Below are positions 44,101-53,991 of a DNA stretch of 64,000 nucleotides, in pieces. The notes below the pieces were generated by a model. That model saw only the letters and a list, made by a program, of their open reading frames with translations. It was not told where the DNA came from and did no database searches. Where the stretch lies: positions 49,810 to 113,809 of the forward strand of contig JAPZRU010000022.1 in NCBI GenBank assembly GCA_027531255.1. The letters run 5' to 3'. The DNA comes from Steroidobacteraceae bacterium. Its GTDB lineage: Bacteria; Pseudomonadota; Gammaproteobacteria; Steroidobacterales; Steroidobacteraceae. Both the position numbers and the translations under genes were made by a program. Position 1 is the stretch's first letter, and each line of letters begins with the position of its first letter.

Positions 44101-44227
44101 CCACCGCCGCGTGCGCGCTGCCCACCACGAGGGACAGGCTGCGCATCCAGACCAGCTGATAGATCAGCCCTGCCGCACCGGACAGGAACACCGCGGACAG
44201 CAGGGCGACGCGCATGCGCAGCGACAA
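41198..44227 (-). CDS. Fused MFS / spermidine-synthase-like protein with long C-terminal extension
   Basis: 1009 residues in three parts. Residues about 1-460 hold roughly a dozen hydrophobic helices (ALLSAVFLSGAAGLIYQLVW at the start, MGGLAIGGLLGARYAPRLAR). Residues about 500-730 have a spermidine-synthase/methyltransferase fold: SMLMVGLGGGVALEGI, then IDVVEIEPEVVAAN, and YDVIVSQPSHPWT in place of the usual active-site loop. The last 250 residues are alanine/arginine-rich helices without an assignable domain. The start is TTG 44227 (GAGG nine bases upstream) or ATG 44215. Such fusions are widespread but poorly understood, and polyamine synthesis is unproven for them. It is 113 bp downstream of the AtuA-family gene on the same strand; a functional link is not evident. 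Confidence 0.8.
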   Translation of the reverse strand: MSLRMRVALLSAVFLSGAAGLIYQLVWMRSLSLVVGSAHAAVAAVLAAYMGGLAIGGLLGARYAPRLARPLRAFAGLEGAVALSALAFAGVMQFVTWAVAHWLNTGQGLPADAGWVQHALYGGLALLAIAVPTICMGATLPVLVHAAALHEPLPVDRLPELYGTNTLGAAAGAAAGGFLLLPTFGIAASTGVAAALNVAAMALVTIRFPGDASRPAAAAASRAGPARTALPAGFRPLLVAAFAVSAASFALEVFWSRLLSHLLGGTIQGFALMLCVTLLGIGAGGLLARHAARVRVHVRVYLAAALVIAALATVAAYLFVSLSARGQLLATSKSVIILLAMLPAAIAVGCSFPLFVRCVAGQAGEIPRIVGFAFAASTCGAIVGSLATANLLLPVLHFEGVVAAAAGTLVAAGVAIAWPVAAPAGRTAGAIAAALAILFCAVALPRPSRVLEYSAVDRAEPSEERFFAVGRSATVQVQERPFGLLLRGDGLPEALISRRGAVPGLDDQGWLGTLGAMARPDARSMLMVGLGGGVALEGIPPSIARIDVVEIEPEVVAANAFVAAERRHDPLRDARVRITVNDARNALQRTSASYDVIVSQPSHPWTTASANLYSREFVGLVRSRLTPDGVFVQWMNAGFVDGGLLRSLVATLAAEFPHVQVYEPIPMSLVFLASAAPIDPKAWFASEASRAPGAVAALRRSGITLPEDLDWSLLLADPEVRALAAGAEPVTDDLNVLAMRTRPGAGMGETEFAAVVGPLDRASRITATGPAADYVLYRLTLARRDRLDRAGALRGAASEEALAFERAVRRIAQPVTRASTATMPAAESAALGPAAAVLRGWDAARNGDTTTLRELDFGLAGTSRKAPWFAAAARLRAEWRLAEAARAERGSAERRRLAAEALGIIDDAVVSSATTDLLFQRAAAAELAEDVDVLLESAAALTEMVEHGLHAHRDRHGTPPPDAELQLRRLGAVRALVAAAAPDPRSRQVLGLMDGAIGQLGASASAGPD

Positions 44228-44340
44228 CGTTGCTTGCCTCGTTCACGTGGGTGCCGGGGGCCGGCATTCTGCCCCAACTCCGACCGGCGCCGCCGTCGCC
44301 GGAACGGACCGCGGCGACACGCCCGCGGACCGGCAATGCA

Positions 44341-46128
44341 TCAGGCCAGGGACCGGGCGAGCGCGGCCGGGACCGGCACCGGGAAGTCGAGCAGCTGCTG
44401 CGCGTACGCCTTGCCCTGGGGGTCGATGCGCAGGCTCGCGATGCCGCCGCCGCCCAGCGCGTGCTCCAGCAGGAAGTTGAAGCCGCCGAGGCCCGGCAGT
44501 TCCCAGCGCGTCACGCGGCCCTGCACCGGATCGAGCACGTGGGCCAGGTACGACGCCACCGCGCGCTCCGTGAGCGCGCCCCGCAGCCACGGCAGGTAGC
44601 GACGGTCACGCGCGATCACCCCGACGTTGGCGTGATCGCCCTTGTCGCCCGAACGCGCCACCGCGAGCTTCACCAGCGGCACCGGGGTGTCGCCCGTGGC
44701 GCTCTCGCCGGGCGGCTGGGCCTCCAGCAGCGCGGGATCGAAGCCACCCGCCGCGGCGACCTCGACCGGGCGGACGTCGCCGTCGATGTCCACCCACGGC
44801 GTGACCAGCGCCTTCGGCACGAGGCACGAGTGCAGCCGCACGCGCGGGCTCTCCTTGGGCCGTCCGCCGATGATGCCCGTCAGGCCCGGCGCCATGCCGG
44901 TGGCGGCCTGGGCGATCTCCCGCGCGAACACGCGCAGCGCGCGCTTGTCGTCGTGCACGCAGGCGATCTTCACCACCACCTCGCGGGTAGCGAGGGCACG
45001 CGCGTTAGCGCCGTAGGTGGCCTCGGCGCCGAGCACCTCGACGTGCGTCTCGCGCAGGTCCGGGATGCCCTGCTCGCCCAGCAGCCGGCGGACTCGGGCG
45101 AGGATGGCCTGCGCCACGCGCGCGCCCTTGCGCGCGGCGTCGATGCCGCCGATCAGGAAGGTGGCCGTGATCCGATGGCCGTCGAGCCAGGTCGCGCTGC
45201 ACTTGTAGGTGGAGGTCGGCGGCAGGCCGCGTGCGCCGCTCACGCGAACGCGGTCCGCGCCGATCGCCTCGAGCCGCACCTGCGTGAAGTCGCAGACGAC
45301 ATCGGGCAGCAGGTAGGCGCGCGGATCGCCGATCTCGTACAGGATCTGCTCGCCGACGGTGAACGGCGTGACCAGCCCGCCGGTGCCGGGGGGCTTGGTG
45401 ACGACGAAAGTGCCGTCGGCGTCGCACTCGACGATCGGGAAGCCCATGTTCTCGTAGCCCGGTACGGACTCCCAGTCGGTGAAGTTGCCGCCCGTGCACT
45501 GCGCGCCGCACTCGATCACGTGGCCGGCGAGCGAGCCCTGCGCGAGGCGGTCGTGATCGGCGAGCGACCAGCCGAAGGCGTGGATCAGTGGACCGAGCAC
45601 CAGCGCGCTGTCGGCGACCCGGCCGGTCACCACCACGTCCGCGCCGCGCGCCAGCGCCGCCGCGATGGGCGCCGCACCGAGGTAGGCGTTCATGCTCAGC
45701 GTTCGCTCCGGCAGTGGCGGCCCGCCGTCCAGCGCGGTCGCCGACGGCGCGACGGCCGCGCGCTGCGGCTGCAGGTCGTCGCCCGTGACGAGCGCGATCC
45801 GCAACGCCACGCCCGCCGCGTCGAAGGCGCGCTGCAGCGCCGCCCGACAGGCCTCCGGATTGACGCCGCCGGCGTTGGCGACGACGCGGATGCCGCGCGC
45901 GGCGATCTCCCGCGCCAGCGGCGCCATGACGTCGTCGACGAAATCGACGGCATACCCGCTGGCGGCATCCCTGGCGCGGGCGGCCGCGAGGATCGACATG
46001 GTGATCTCGGCCAGGTAGTCGAAGACGAGGTAGTCGATCTCGCCGCTGCGGACGAGCTGCGCGGCGGCCGCGTTCGTGTCGCCCCAGAAGGCGGCCGCGC
46101 AGCCGACGCGGATCTTGCGGGTGTCCAC
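44341..46128 (-). CDS. AtuA-family acyclic terpene utilisation protein
   Basis: 595-residue protein of the AtuA (DUF1446) family, which is required for growth on citronellol/geraniol in Pseudomonas although its reaction is unclear. The start of the protein has the family block VGCAAAFWGDTNAAAAQLV at 8-26. The core carries RIALVTGDDLQP, GADVVVTGRVADSALVLGPL and GGNFTDWESVPGYENMGFPI. The last 110 residues form the separate AtuA-like C-terminal domain (VKLAVARSGDKGDHANVGVI). It is divergent from a TetR gene and the two acyl-CoA carboxylase genes, with a 20-bp operator-like repeat between. This arrangement resembles the atu cluster. Other atu genes (citronellyl-CoA dehydrogenase, geranyl-CoA hydratase) are not in the window. 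Confidence 0.82.
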   Translation of the reverse strand: MDTRKIRVGCAAAFWGDTNAAAAQLVRSGEIDYLVFDYLAEITMSILAAARARDAASGYAVDFVDDVMAPLAREIAARGIRVVANAGGVNPEACRAALQRAFDAAGVALRIALVTGDDLQPQRAAVAPSATALDGGPPLPERTLSMNAYLGAAPIAAALARGADVVVTGRVADSALVLGPLIHAFGWSLADHDRLAQGSLAGHVIECGAQCTGGNFTDWESVPGYENMGFPIVECDADGTFVVTKPPGTGGLVTPFTVGEQILYEIGDPRAYLLPDVVCDFTQVRLEAIGADRVRVSGARGLPPTSTYKCSATWLDGHRITATFLIGGIDAARKGARVAQAILARVRRLLGEQGIPDLRETHVEVLGAEATYGANARALATREVVVKIACVHDDKRALRVFAREIAQAATGMAPGLTGIIGGRPKESPRVRLHSCLVPKALVTPWVDIDGDVRPVEVAAAGGFDPALLEAQPPGESATGDTPVPLVKLAVARSGDKGDHANVGVIARDRRYLPWLRGALTERAVASYLAHVLDPVQGRVTRWELPGLGGFNFLLEHALGGGGIASLRIDPQGKAYAQQLLDFPVPVPAALARSLA

Positions 46129-46198
46129 CGTAGGGGGTCCTGGAAGGAGTGTCGGAGCCGGCCTGGGGACTGGTCCCGGACGCCGTGAGCACCTAGAC

Positions 46199-46218
46199 TA
46201 CCAAGCAAGCGCTTGGTA
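46199..46218. promoter_or_regulatory. Perfect inverted repeat TACCAAGC-AAGC-GCTTGGTA, candidate TetR operator
   Basis: Eight-base perfect arms around a four-base spacer, 71 bp upstream of the AtuA-family start (46128, minus) and 65 bp upstream of the TetR start. Size, symmetry and position are typical of TetR operators that control acyl-CoA metabolism genes. It could repress both directions. Confidence 0.72.
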
Positions 46219-46282
46219 TAGCAAACGTCACAAGCTACTGATTCAAATGGTTAATCGACGCCGCCGCCTGACCGTGAAGGGC

Positions 46283-46864
46283 ATGGACGACTCGCCGCGG
46301 GGCAAGCTGCTCTCGGCCGCGGCACGCCTGTTCCGGCAGCGAGGCTTCGAGCGCACCACCGTGCGCGAGATCGCCGCCGCGGCGGGCATCCAGTCGGGGA
46401 GCCTGTTCCATCACTTCGCCAGCAAGGAAGACATCCTGAAGGCAGTGATGATCGAGGTCATCCGCTACAACACAGCGCGGATGGAGGCGACGCTCGCCGC
46501 CGCGCCAGACACGCGCGCCAGGCTGCGGGCGCTCATCGCCTGCGAGCTCGAGTCGATCGTCGGCGACACGCGCGAGGCCATGCTGGTGCTGGTGCGCTGC
46601 TGGGAGTCGCTCTCGAAGGAGCGGCAGGCCGAGGTGCTCGCGCTGCGCAGGGCCTACGAGGAGCTGTGGCTCGCGGTGCTGCGCGAAGCCGCGGCCCGCT
46701 CGCTGGTGCGCGTCGATCCTTTCGTGCTGCGCCGTCTGCTCGCGGGGATGGTCAGCTGGAGCAACACCTGGTTCGATCCGCGCGGCCCGACGTCCTTCGA
46801 CCAGCTGGTGGATACGATCCTCGGAATGTGCCTGCGGGAGCCGGTCACGGGAGAGTCAACATGA
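46283..46864 (+). CDS. TetR-family transcriptional regulator of the carboxylase/AtuA module
   Basis: 193-residue repressor-type protein. The HTH is GKLLSAAARLFRQRGFERTT then VREIAAAAGIQSGSLFHHFA at about 7-47, followed by a helical ligand domain ending SWSNTWFDPRGPTSFDQLVD. I prefer ATG 46283 (GAAGG upstream, directly before MDDSPRGK); ATG 46247 would add 12 basic residues but lacks a ribosome-binding sequence. The stop overlaps the start of the carboxylase beta gene (ATGA), so regulator and enzyme are co-transcribed. A perfect 20-bp inverted repeat upstream is the probable binding site. An acyl-CoA intermediate is a plausible effector. Confidence 0.85.
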   Translation: MDDSPRGKLLSAAARLFRQRGFERTTVREIAAAAGIQSGSLFHHFASKEDILKAVMIEVIRYNTARMEATLAAAPDTRARLRALIACELESIVGDTREAMLVLVRCWESLSKERQAEVLALRRAYEELWLAVLREAAARSLVRVDPFVLRRLLAGMVSWSNTWFDPRGPTSFDQLVDTILGMCLREPVTGEST

Positions 46865-48479
46865 GTCGGTACGAGTCGAGGCTCTCAGCCGGATCGGCGG
46901 CCTTCCTCGCCGCGCGGCAGCGCATGCTCGGGGAGATCGCGCGCGTGCGCGTCCTCGAGCAGCGCACCCGGGACGCGTCGGCCGCCGCGGGCCCGCGGTT
47001 CGCGCGCCGCGGCCAGCTGCTCCCGCGCCAGCGCCTGTCGCTGCTGCTCGATCCGGGCGCGCCCTTCCTCGAGTTCAGCACGCTCGCGGGCTACCGCCTC
47101 GACGACGCCGATCCGGACCGGAGCGTACCCGGCGGCGGCGTCGTCACCGGCATCGGCAGCGTGGCGGGCAGCCGCTGCGTAGTCGCCGTGAGCGACAGCG
47201 GCATCGATGCGGGCGCACTGCAGCCGCGCGGCCTCGACAAGCAGCTGCGGGCGCAGGAGATCGCGCTGGAGAACCGACTCCCCTACGTGCAGCTGGTCGA
47301 GAGCGCGGGAGCCAACCTCCTGGCCTACCGCGTCGAGGACTTCGTGGCGGGCGGCAACCTGTTCCGCAACCTCGCGCGGCTGTCGGCGTCCGGCCTGCCC
47401 GTGGTCACGGTCGTGCACGGCTCCTCCACCGCCGGCGGCGCCTACCAGACGGGGCTGTCCGACTACATCGTGATGGTGCGCGGCCGCTCGCGCGCCTTCC
47501 TCGCGGGTCCGCCGCTGCTGCTCGCCGCCACCGGCGAGGTGGCCACTGAAGAGGAGCTCGGCGGCGCGGAGATGCACACGACGGTTTCCGGCCTCGGCCA
47601 CTACCTGGCGGAGGACGACCGCGACGCGATCCGCATCGCCCGCGAGCTGCTCGGCACGCTGGCCCGGGGCGGCGCGGAGCCCGCCCGCGCCCCCGCCCTG
47701 CCGCCGCGCCACGATGCGGACGAACTGCTCGGCGTGATGCCCGCGGATCCCCGCCAGCCGGTCGACATGCGGGAGGTGATGCTGCGCCTCGTCGACGACT
47801 CCGCGTTCATGGAGTTCGCGGAGCGTTTCGGCTCCGCCACGGTCTGCGCCAATGCCCGCCTCGACGGCCACCCGCTCGGCATCATCACCAACAACGGACC
47901 GATCGACGCCGACGGCGCCGCCAAGGCCGCGCGATTCATCCAGGCCTGCTGCCAGTCGCAGGTCCCGATCCTGTACCTGCAGAACACCACGGGCTTCCTG
48001 GTCGGGCGCGCGCAGGAGGAAGCGGGCATCATCCGGCACGGCTCCTCGATGATCCGCGCCGTGACCGGCGCCAGCGTGCCGCAGATCACGATCCATTGCG
48101 GCGCCAGCTACGGCGCGGGCAACTACGGCATGTGCGGCCGCGGCTTCCACCCGCGCTTCTGCTTCTCGTGGCCGAGCGCCCGCACCGCCGTGATGGGCGC
48201 CGAGCAGGCGGCGCGCACCATGGGCAACGTGCTGCGCGCGCAGGCGGGCCGGGGCCGACCGGTCGATGAAGAGCAGGTCGCCCAGCTGGAGCGCCGCATC
48301 GTCGAGAACTTCGAGCGCCAGATGGACGTCTTCAGCACCAGCGCGCACCTGCTCGACGACGGCGTGATCGATCCGCGCGACACGCGCGGCGTGCTCGCGC
48401 TGACGCTGGCCGTGTGCCGGGATGCCGCCGCGCGCGCCGCAGGCCACCGCGGCGCGGCCCGGACGGAGCGCACGCTGCC

Positions 48480-48483
<4 letters not shown>
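46861..48483 (+). CDS. Acyl-CoA carboxylase beta (carboxyltransferase) subunit, geranyl-/methylcrotonyl-CoA type
   Basis: 540-residue carboxyltransferase transferring CO2 from carboxybiotin to an acyl-CoA. Both crotonase-like lobes are present: VESAGANLLAYRVEDF and GSSTAGGAYQTGLSDYIVMV in the first; NNGPIDADGAAKAARFIQAC, YLQNTTGFLVGRAQEEAGI and GASYGAGNYGMCGRGFHPRF in the second. This is the methylcrotonyl-/geranyl-CoA branch, not the propionyl-CoA branch. It starts within the TetR stop and ends within the start of the alpha subunit (ATGA twice). Linkage to an AtuA-family gene favours a geranyl-CoA-like substrate. Leucine-pathway 3-methylcrotonyl-CoA is the alternative, but isovaleryl-CoA dehydrogenase and the other leucine genes are absent here. 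Confidence 0.87.
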
Positions 48484-50453
<1,970 letters not shown>

Positions 50454-50535
50454 AGCTCACGCCGGGCGCCGCCGACGCGATGCCGCGCCCGTGCGAGGAC
50501 CGGCGCGCGGAATGCGCGGAGCCCGTGCGGCGGCC

Positions 50536-51882
50536 TCAGAGCGCAGCCAGTGCGGCATCGATCCGGCGGAGTGCCTCCTCGACTTCGGCCGCGCTCAGCA
50601 CGGTGGAGACGAAGTAGCGGTCGCCGCGGCCGGGATAGAGCCCCTCGCGGATCAGCAGCTGCCTGAACCGCCGGGCCTTGGGCAGGTCGGCGTGCTGGGC
50701 GAGCTCCCGCGGCGAGTGCGCCACCGCGAGCGCCGTGAAATGCACGCAGAACACGCCGCGCACGCCCTGCACCAGCACGGCGTGTCCGCGCCGCCGCGCG
50801 CGGTCTCGGATACCCTCCATCAGCGCGGCCTGCATCGCGTCGATGCGGCGGAAGGCCGCTCCGTCGTCCCGCTCGAGCATGGTCAGCGTGGCGACGCCCG
50901 CCGCCATGCTGACCGGGGATGCGTTGAACGTGCCGGCGTTGACGACCCGGTTGGCGCGCAGCAGGTCGAGGACGTCCCGCCGACCCGCGACCGCCGCGAG
51001 CGCCATGCCACCCGCGAGCGCCTTGCCGAAGGTCGACAGGTCGGGCGTGACGCCGTAGTGCCGTTGTGCGCCGCCGAGCCCCATGCGGAAGCCCGTGATC
51101 ACCTCGTCGATGCACAGCAGCACCCCGTGCCGGGTGCAGAGCTCGCGGACGCGCTCGAGGTATCCCGGCCGCGGCAGGCAGCAGCCGCCGTTGGTCATCG
51201 CGGCCTCCATGATCACCAGCGCGATTTCCCGGCCGCGCTCGGCGAGCAGTGCCTCGAGCCGGTCGACGTCGTTCCACGGGATCTTGAACGACTCCTCGAA
51301 CGCGACCGGGGAGCGCCCTTCCGTGTGCATCGGGTCGTCGGGACTCTCGATGGCATGCGGGGCGACGCGCGAGTCGGGGTTGCTGCGGCCGCCGAGCACG
51401 TTGTCGATCCAGCCGTGGTAGTTGCCGTCGAACCGGACGAACAGCGGACGGCCGGTGAAGGCGCGCGCGAGCCGGATCACGAGCTGCACCGCCTCGGAAC
51501 CGCTGGTGACGAACCGCACCTGCTCGGCGCAGGGCACGTGCTGGACGATCCTCTCGGCCAGCACCACCTCGTGTGGCGTCTGCAGCATGCCCGCCGCGAC
51601 GTTGAAGATCTGGTCGAGCTGCGCATGCACGGCGGCGAGGTACTCGCGGTTGCCGTGGCCCCAGATGTTCGGGCCCATGCCGAGCGCCAGGTCGATCAGC
51701 TCGCGACCGTCGACGTCCCACATGCGCTGCCCCTCGCCGCGCACGACGAAGACCGGCGGCTCGTCGGCCGCGCGCAGGTTGCTCTGCCGGCCGGGCATGA
51801 CCCGGCGCGCGCGTTCGGCCAGACTGCGCGTCGCGGGCCCGAGGCCCGCATCGACGGACGGAATCGAAGGTATGGAAGACAT
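50536..51882 (-). CDS. Class III aminotransferase (glutamate-1-semialdehyde aminomutase-like)
   Basis: 448-residue PLP enzyme of the class III aminotransferase fold, nearest in pattern to glutamate-1-semialdehyde aminomutases and related omega-aminotransferases. ATG 51882 has a near-perfect AGGAGGTGA ribosome-binding sequence; the open frame to 52203 is rejected. Visible: DVDGRELIDLALGMGPNIWG (about 56-75), FVTSGSEAVQLVIRLARAFT (124-143), FDGNYHGWIDN, the PLP-phenol aspartate in LLCIDEVITGFRMG (Asp259) and the Schiff-base Lys287 in STFGKALAGG. It is not the haem-pathway HemL by context. It is convergent with the carboxylase genes and divergent from a VOC gene. The amine donor and acceptor are unknown. 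Confidence 0.85.
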   Translation of the reverse strand: MSSIPSIPSVDAGLGPATRSLAERARRVMPGRQSNLRAADEPPVFVVRGEGQRMWDVDGRELIDLALGMGPNIWGHGNREYLAAVHAQLDQIFNVAAGMLQTPHEVVLAERIVQHVPCAEQVRFVTSGSEAVQLVIRLARAFTGRPLFVRFDGNYHGWIDNVLGGRSNPDSRVAPHAIESPDDPMHTEGRSPVAFEESFKIPWNDVDRLEALLAERGREIALVIMEAAMTNGGCCLPRPGYLERVRELCTRHGVLLCIDEVITGFRMGLGGAQRHYGVTPDLSTFGKALAGGMALAAVAGRRDVLDLLRANRVVNAGTFNASPVSMAAGVATLTMLERDDGAAFRRIDAMQAALMEGIRDRARRRGHAVLVQGVRGVFCVHFTALAVAHSPRELAQHADLPKARRFRQLLIREGLYPGRGDRYFVSTVLSAAEVEEALRRIDAALAAL

Positions 51883-51886
51883 CGAG

Positions 51887-51895
51887 TCACCTCCT
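51887..51895 (-). promoter_or_regulatory. Consensus ribosome-binding site AGGAGGTGA
   Basis: Nine bases matching the anti-Shine-Dalgarno end of 16S rRNA, four bases before ATG 51882. It fixes the start of the aminotransferase against the longer open frame and predicts strong translation. Confidence 0.85.
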
Positions 51896-52063
51896 GCGCG
51901 CCGCGGCGGCAGCCTAGGGCGGGCCCACGGGCCGGCGGCGCGCAAGCCGACAGAACTTTTCGGATTTCCGCCACGCCGGCCGGCGCCGTTCGCGGCGCGC
52001 CGACGCGCGCGGCGGGCGCGCTGATATCCTGAAGCGCCACGCGGTGAGCACGAGCGTTGCGCC

Positions 52064-52513
52064 ATGCCGGAAGACCGCCTCGGACACGTCGGCCTGACGG
52101 TCAGCAACCTGGACGAGATGCTGGCCTTCTTCACCGGCATGCTCGGTTTCGCGGTGAAGGCGCGCCTGCAGCCGTTCGACCCGCACGCCGTCGCGGGCAT
52201 CACCGGCGTCGAGGGCGCCGTGGTCCGGGAGATCGCCTACGTCGCGAGGGGCGAACTGACCTTCGAACTGCTCGAGTACCTGGAGCCCAAGCCGATCCTC
52301 TCGCCGCTGCGGCCCTGCGACCCCGGCTACATGCACTGGCTGCTCGAGGTGAACGACCTGCCGGCCGCCGTCGAGCGCGCCGCTCGACACGGCTTCGCTC
52401 CGGTCCGCGGGCCGTACCCGATCGCCGCGGGACCCAACGCGGGCCGTCTCGGCACCTACCTCCGTCACCGTGACGGTTTCTCGCTCGAGGTCATCGGGGC
52501 CGGCGGGCGCTGA
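52064..52513 (+). CDS. VOC (glyoxalase/bleomycin-resistance fold) protein
   Basis: 149 residues forming two beta-alpha-beta-beta-beta modules of the vicinal oxygen chelate superfamily. Candidate metal ligands stand in the expected places: His8 (GHVGLTVSNLDEML), Glu68 or Glu71 (LTFELLEYLEP), His91 (GYMHWLLEV) and Glu142 (FSLEVIG). The pattern is nearer to methylmalonyl-CoA epimerase/glyoxalase I relatives than to extradiol dioxygenases, which are longer. It is divergent from the aminotransferase (181 bp) and ends four bases from the convergent Rieske oxygenase. Function unknown; isomerase, lyase or epimerase are possible. Confidence 0.75.
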   Translation: MPEDRLGHVGLTVSNLDEMLAFFTGMLGFAVKARLQPFDPHAVAGITGVEGAVVREIAYVARGELTFELLEYLEPKPILSPLRPCDPGYMHWLLEVNDLPAAVERAARHGFAPVRGPYPIAAGPNAGRLGTYLRHRDGFSLEVIGAGGR

Positions 52514-52517
52514 CGGC

Positions 52518-53630
52518 CTAGGCAGCCGCGCCGGCGCCGTCGAGAGCCCACGGCACCGGCTTCCCTTCCGCGGCGAGCGCGTCGCCGTAGATGCGCCGGA
52601 ACGGAAAGCTCTGCCGGTCGGCACGGATCACGAACGGACGCGCCAGCCCGCCGGGGCCGCGCGCTTCCGGGACGAGTTCGCCGAGAATCTTCGCGTCCTC
52701 GCTGGTCAGCGCGGGCATGTAACGCGCAAACAGCCAGTCCGCGACCGGGTTGAGCGAGTGGTTGCGCAGCACGCCGCCGAACAGCAGGGTCTGCTCGGCG
52801 TCCGACGGCGTGAAGAAGGCGAACGTGTGGTCGCGCGGCCCGCTGGCATCCGTGGTCGTGATGCACACGTTGCCAGACAGGTGGTACCGGTACGACTTCT
52901 GCACCGGCGTCAGCTGCTCCATCGCGAAGCGGCCGAGCAGGTCTTCGAGCAGGCCACCGCCTGCGGACACGTCGGCGACCGCGGGATCCTGGGCGATGAT
53001 GTCGGCCATGTCCGCGATGCCCCAGTAGCCGCGGCGGTCCGGCGCGATCTCGATCCTGAACGGGGCCACGCGCTCGCTCGCCCCGGGCACGGTGCGCTTG
53101 TGCACGAACGCGAGGTGCGCGTCGTCGAGCGCGTTCTCGAGCGAGTTGAGGTAACTGCCCGAGCACAGGCGGCCGCCCGGCAGCATGCTCAGCCGCCACG
53201 GCGCCGGCAGCCCGAGGAACTCGGGCACCTCCGGGGCATGGGGCGGCTGGTCGTCCGGCTCCGGCCAGATCCACACGAGGCCGTGGCTCTCCGCCACGGC
53301 GAACGACGGCACTCGCAGCGCGCGCGGGATCGGCGCGCCCGGATCCTGCGACGGGATGCGCGTGCAAGCGCCCGCGCCGTCGAAGCAGAGCCCGTGGAAG
53401 GGGCACTCGAGGCTCGACCCGACGACCCGGCCCCGCGCGAGATCGGCGCCGCGGTGGGGGCACGTGGCGGACACGGCGTGCGGACGGCCCCCGGCGTCAC
53501 GGAAGAGCGCCATGCGGCGGCCGCAGATCATCCGTCCGAGCGGCTCGCTGCGCAGCTCCGAGGACGTGGCAGCCACGTACCAGTTGCGCGTGACGAAAAG
53601 TTGGCTGAGAGCGGCTTCACCCGAGCGCAT
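52518..53630 (-). CDS. Rieske non-haem iron oxygenase, VanA/O-demethylase-like
   Basis: 370-residue oxygenase component. ATG 53630 has GGAGGG nine bases upstream and the fold begins right after it (LFVTRNWYVAATSSEL), so the longer frame is rejected. The Rieske cluster ligands are Cys57 and His59 (TCPHRGADL) and Cys76 and His79 (CPFHGLCFD). The mononuclear iron site is SLENALDDAHLAFVHKRTV. This compact architecture is that of vanillate O-demethylase oxygenases and related ring- or methyl-ether-attacking enzymes, which need a separate ferredoxin reductase. None is visible in the window. Sulfatase, aromatic-acid-type MFS and SDR genes lie upstream on the same strand, suggesting an aromatic or sterol-like substrate. 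Confidence 0.85.
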   Translation of the reverse strand: MRSGEAALSQLFVTRNWYVAATSSELRSEPLGRMICGRRMALFRDAGGRPHAVSATCPHRGADLARGRVVGSSLECPFHGLCFDGAGACTRIPSQDPGAPIPRALRVPSFAVAESHGLVWIWPEPDDQPPHAPEVPEFLGLPAPWRLSMLPGGRLCSGSYLNSLENALDDAHLAFVHKRTVPGASERVAPFRIEIAPDRRGYWGIADMADIIAQDPAVADVSAGGGLLEDLLGRFAMEQLTPVQKSYRYHLSGNVCITTTDASGPRDHTFAFFTPSDAEQTLLFGGVLRNHSLNPVADWLFARYMPALTSEDAKILGELVPEARGPGGLARPFVIRADRQSFPFRRIYGDALAAEGKPVPWALDGAGAAA

Positions 53631-53991
53631 GGCGACGATCCCTCCGTTTCTCACCGGGGAGTGCGACGACGACGGCACGCCATCGGCACTGCACGGTCGC
53701 GTGCCCCGGGGCATCGACCGTCCGACACCCTCGAGGTCCGCGCCGAGCGCCCTCGCGACCTCCGAGGCAGGCTATCGCGGTGCCCGGCGCCCGTCGATTG
53801 CGGCGCTGCCGTTGCGCCCGCGCGTGACCCGATCTCGAAAGTCTTTGGTCGAGAATCGTCCATCGCGCCGGGCGGGCTTGCATCCCGGGCCGAGTCCAGG
53901 ACCCCGGCTTCGGTCCCCTCGCAGCTCGACGCCGGCGGCCCGCCGTCGGCGCCGCGCCGCCAGCCGGGCGGGCCGGCCGTCGACCCTCCGG
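53631..53991. other. 361-bp intergenic region upstream of the VanA-like Rieske gene
   Basis: Between the sulfatase stop and the Rieske start, both minus strand. No coding frame is supported. The AT-richer stretch 53820-53865 contains the inverted repeat listed separately and is the likely promoter zone. Confidence 0.4.
53833..53854. promoter_or_regulatory. Inverted repeat TCTCGA-N10-TCGAGA
   Basis: Perfect six-base arms, about 200 bp upstream of the Rieske start, in the least GC-rich part of the gap. It could bind a dimeric regulator. There is no second copy or adjacent regulator to support this. Confidence 0.35.

Noticed and set aside
38373..44336. 1987-residue minus-strand open frame
   Set aside because: Only the last 789 codons encode the TonB receptor. 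The upstream part runs out of frame through the MFS/spermidine-synthase gene and an intergenic region.
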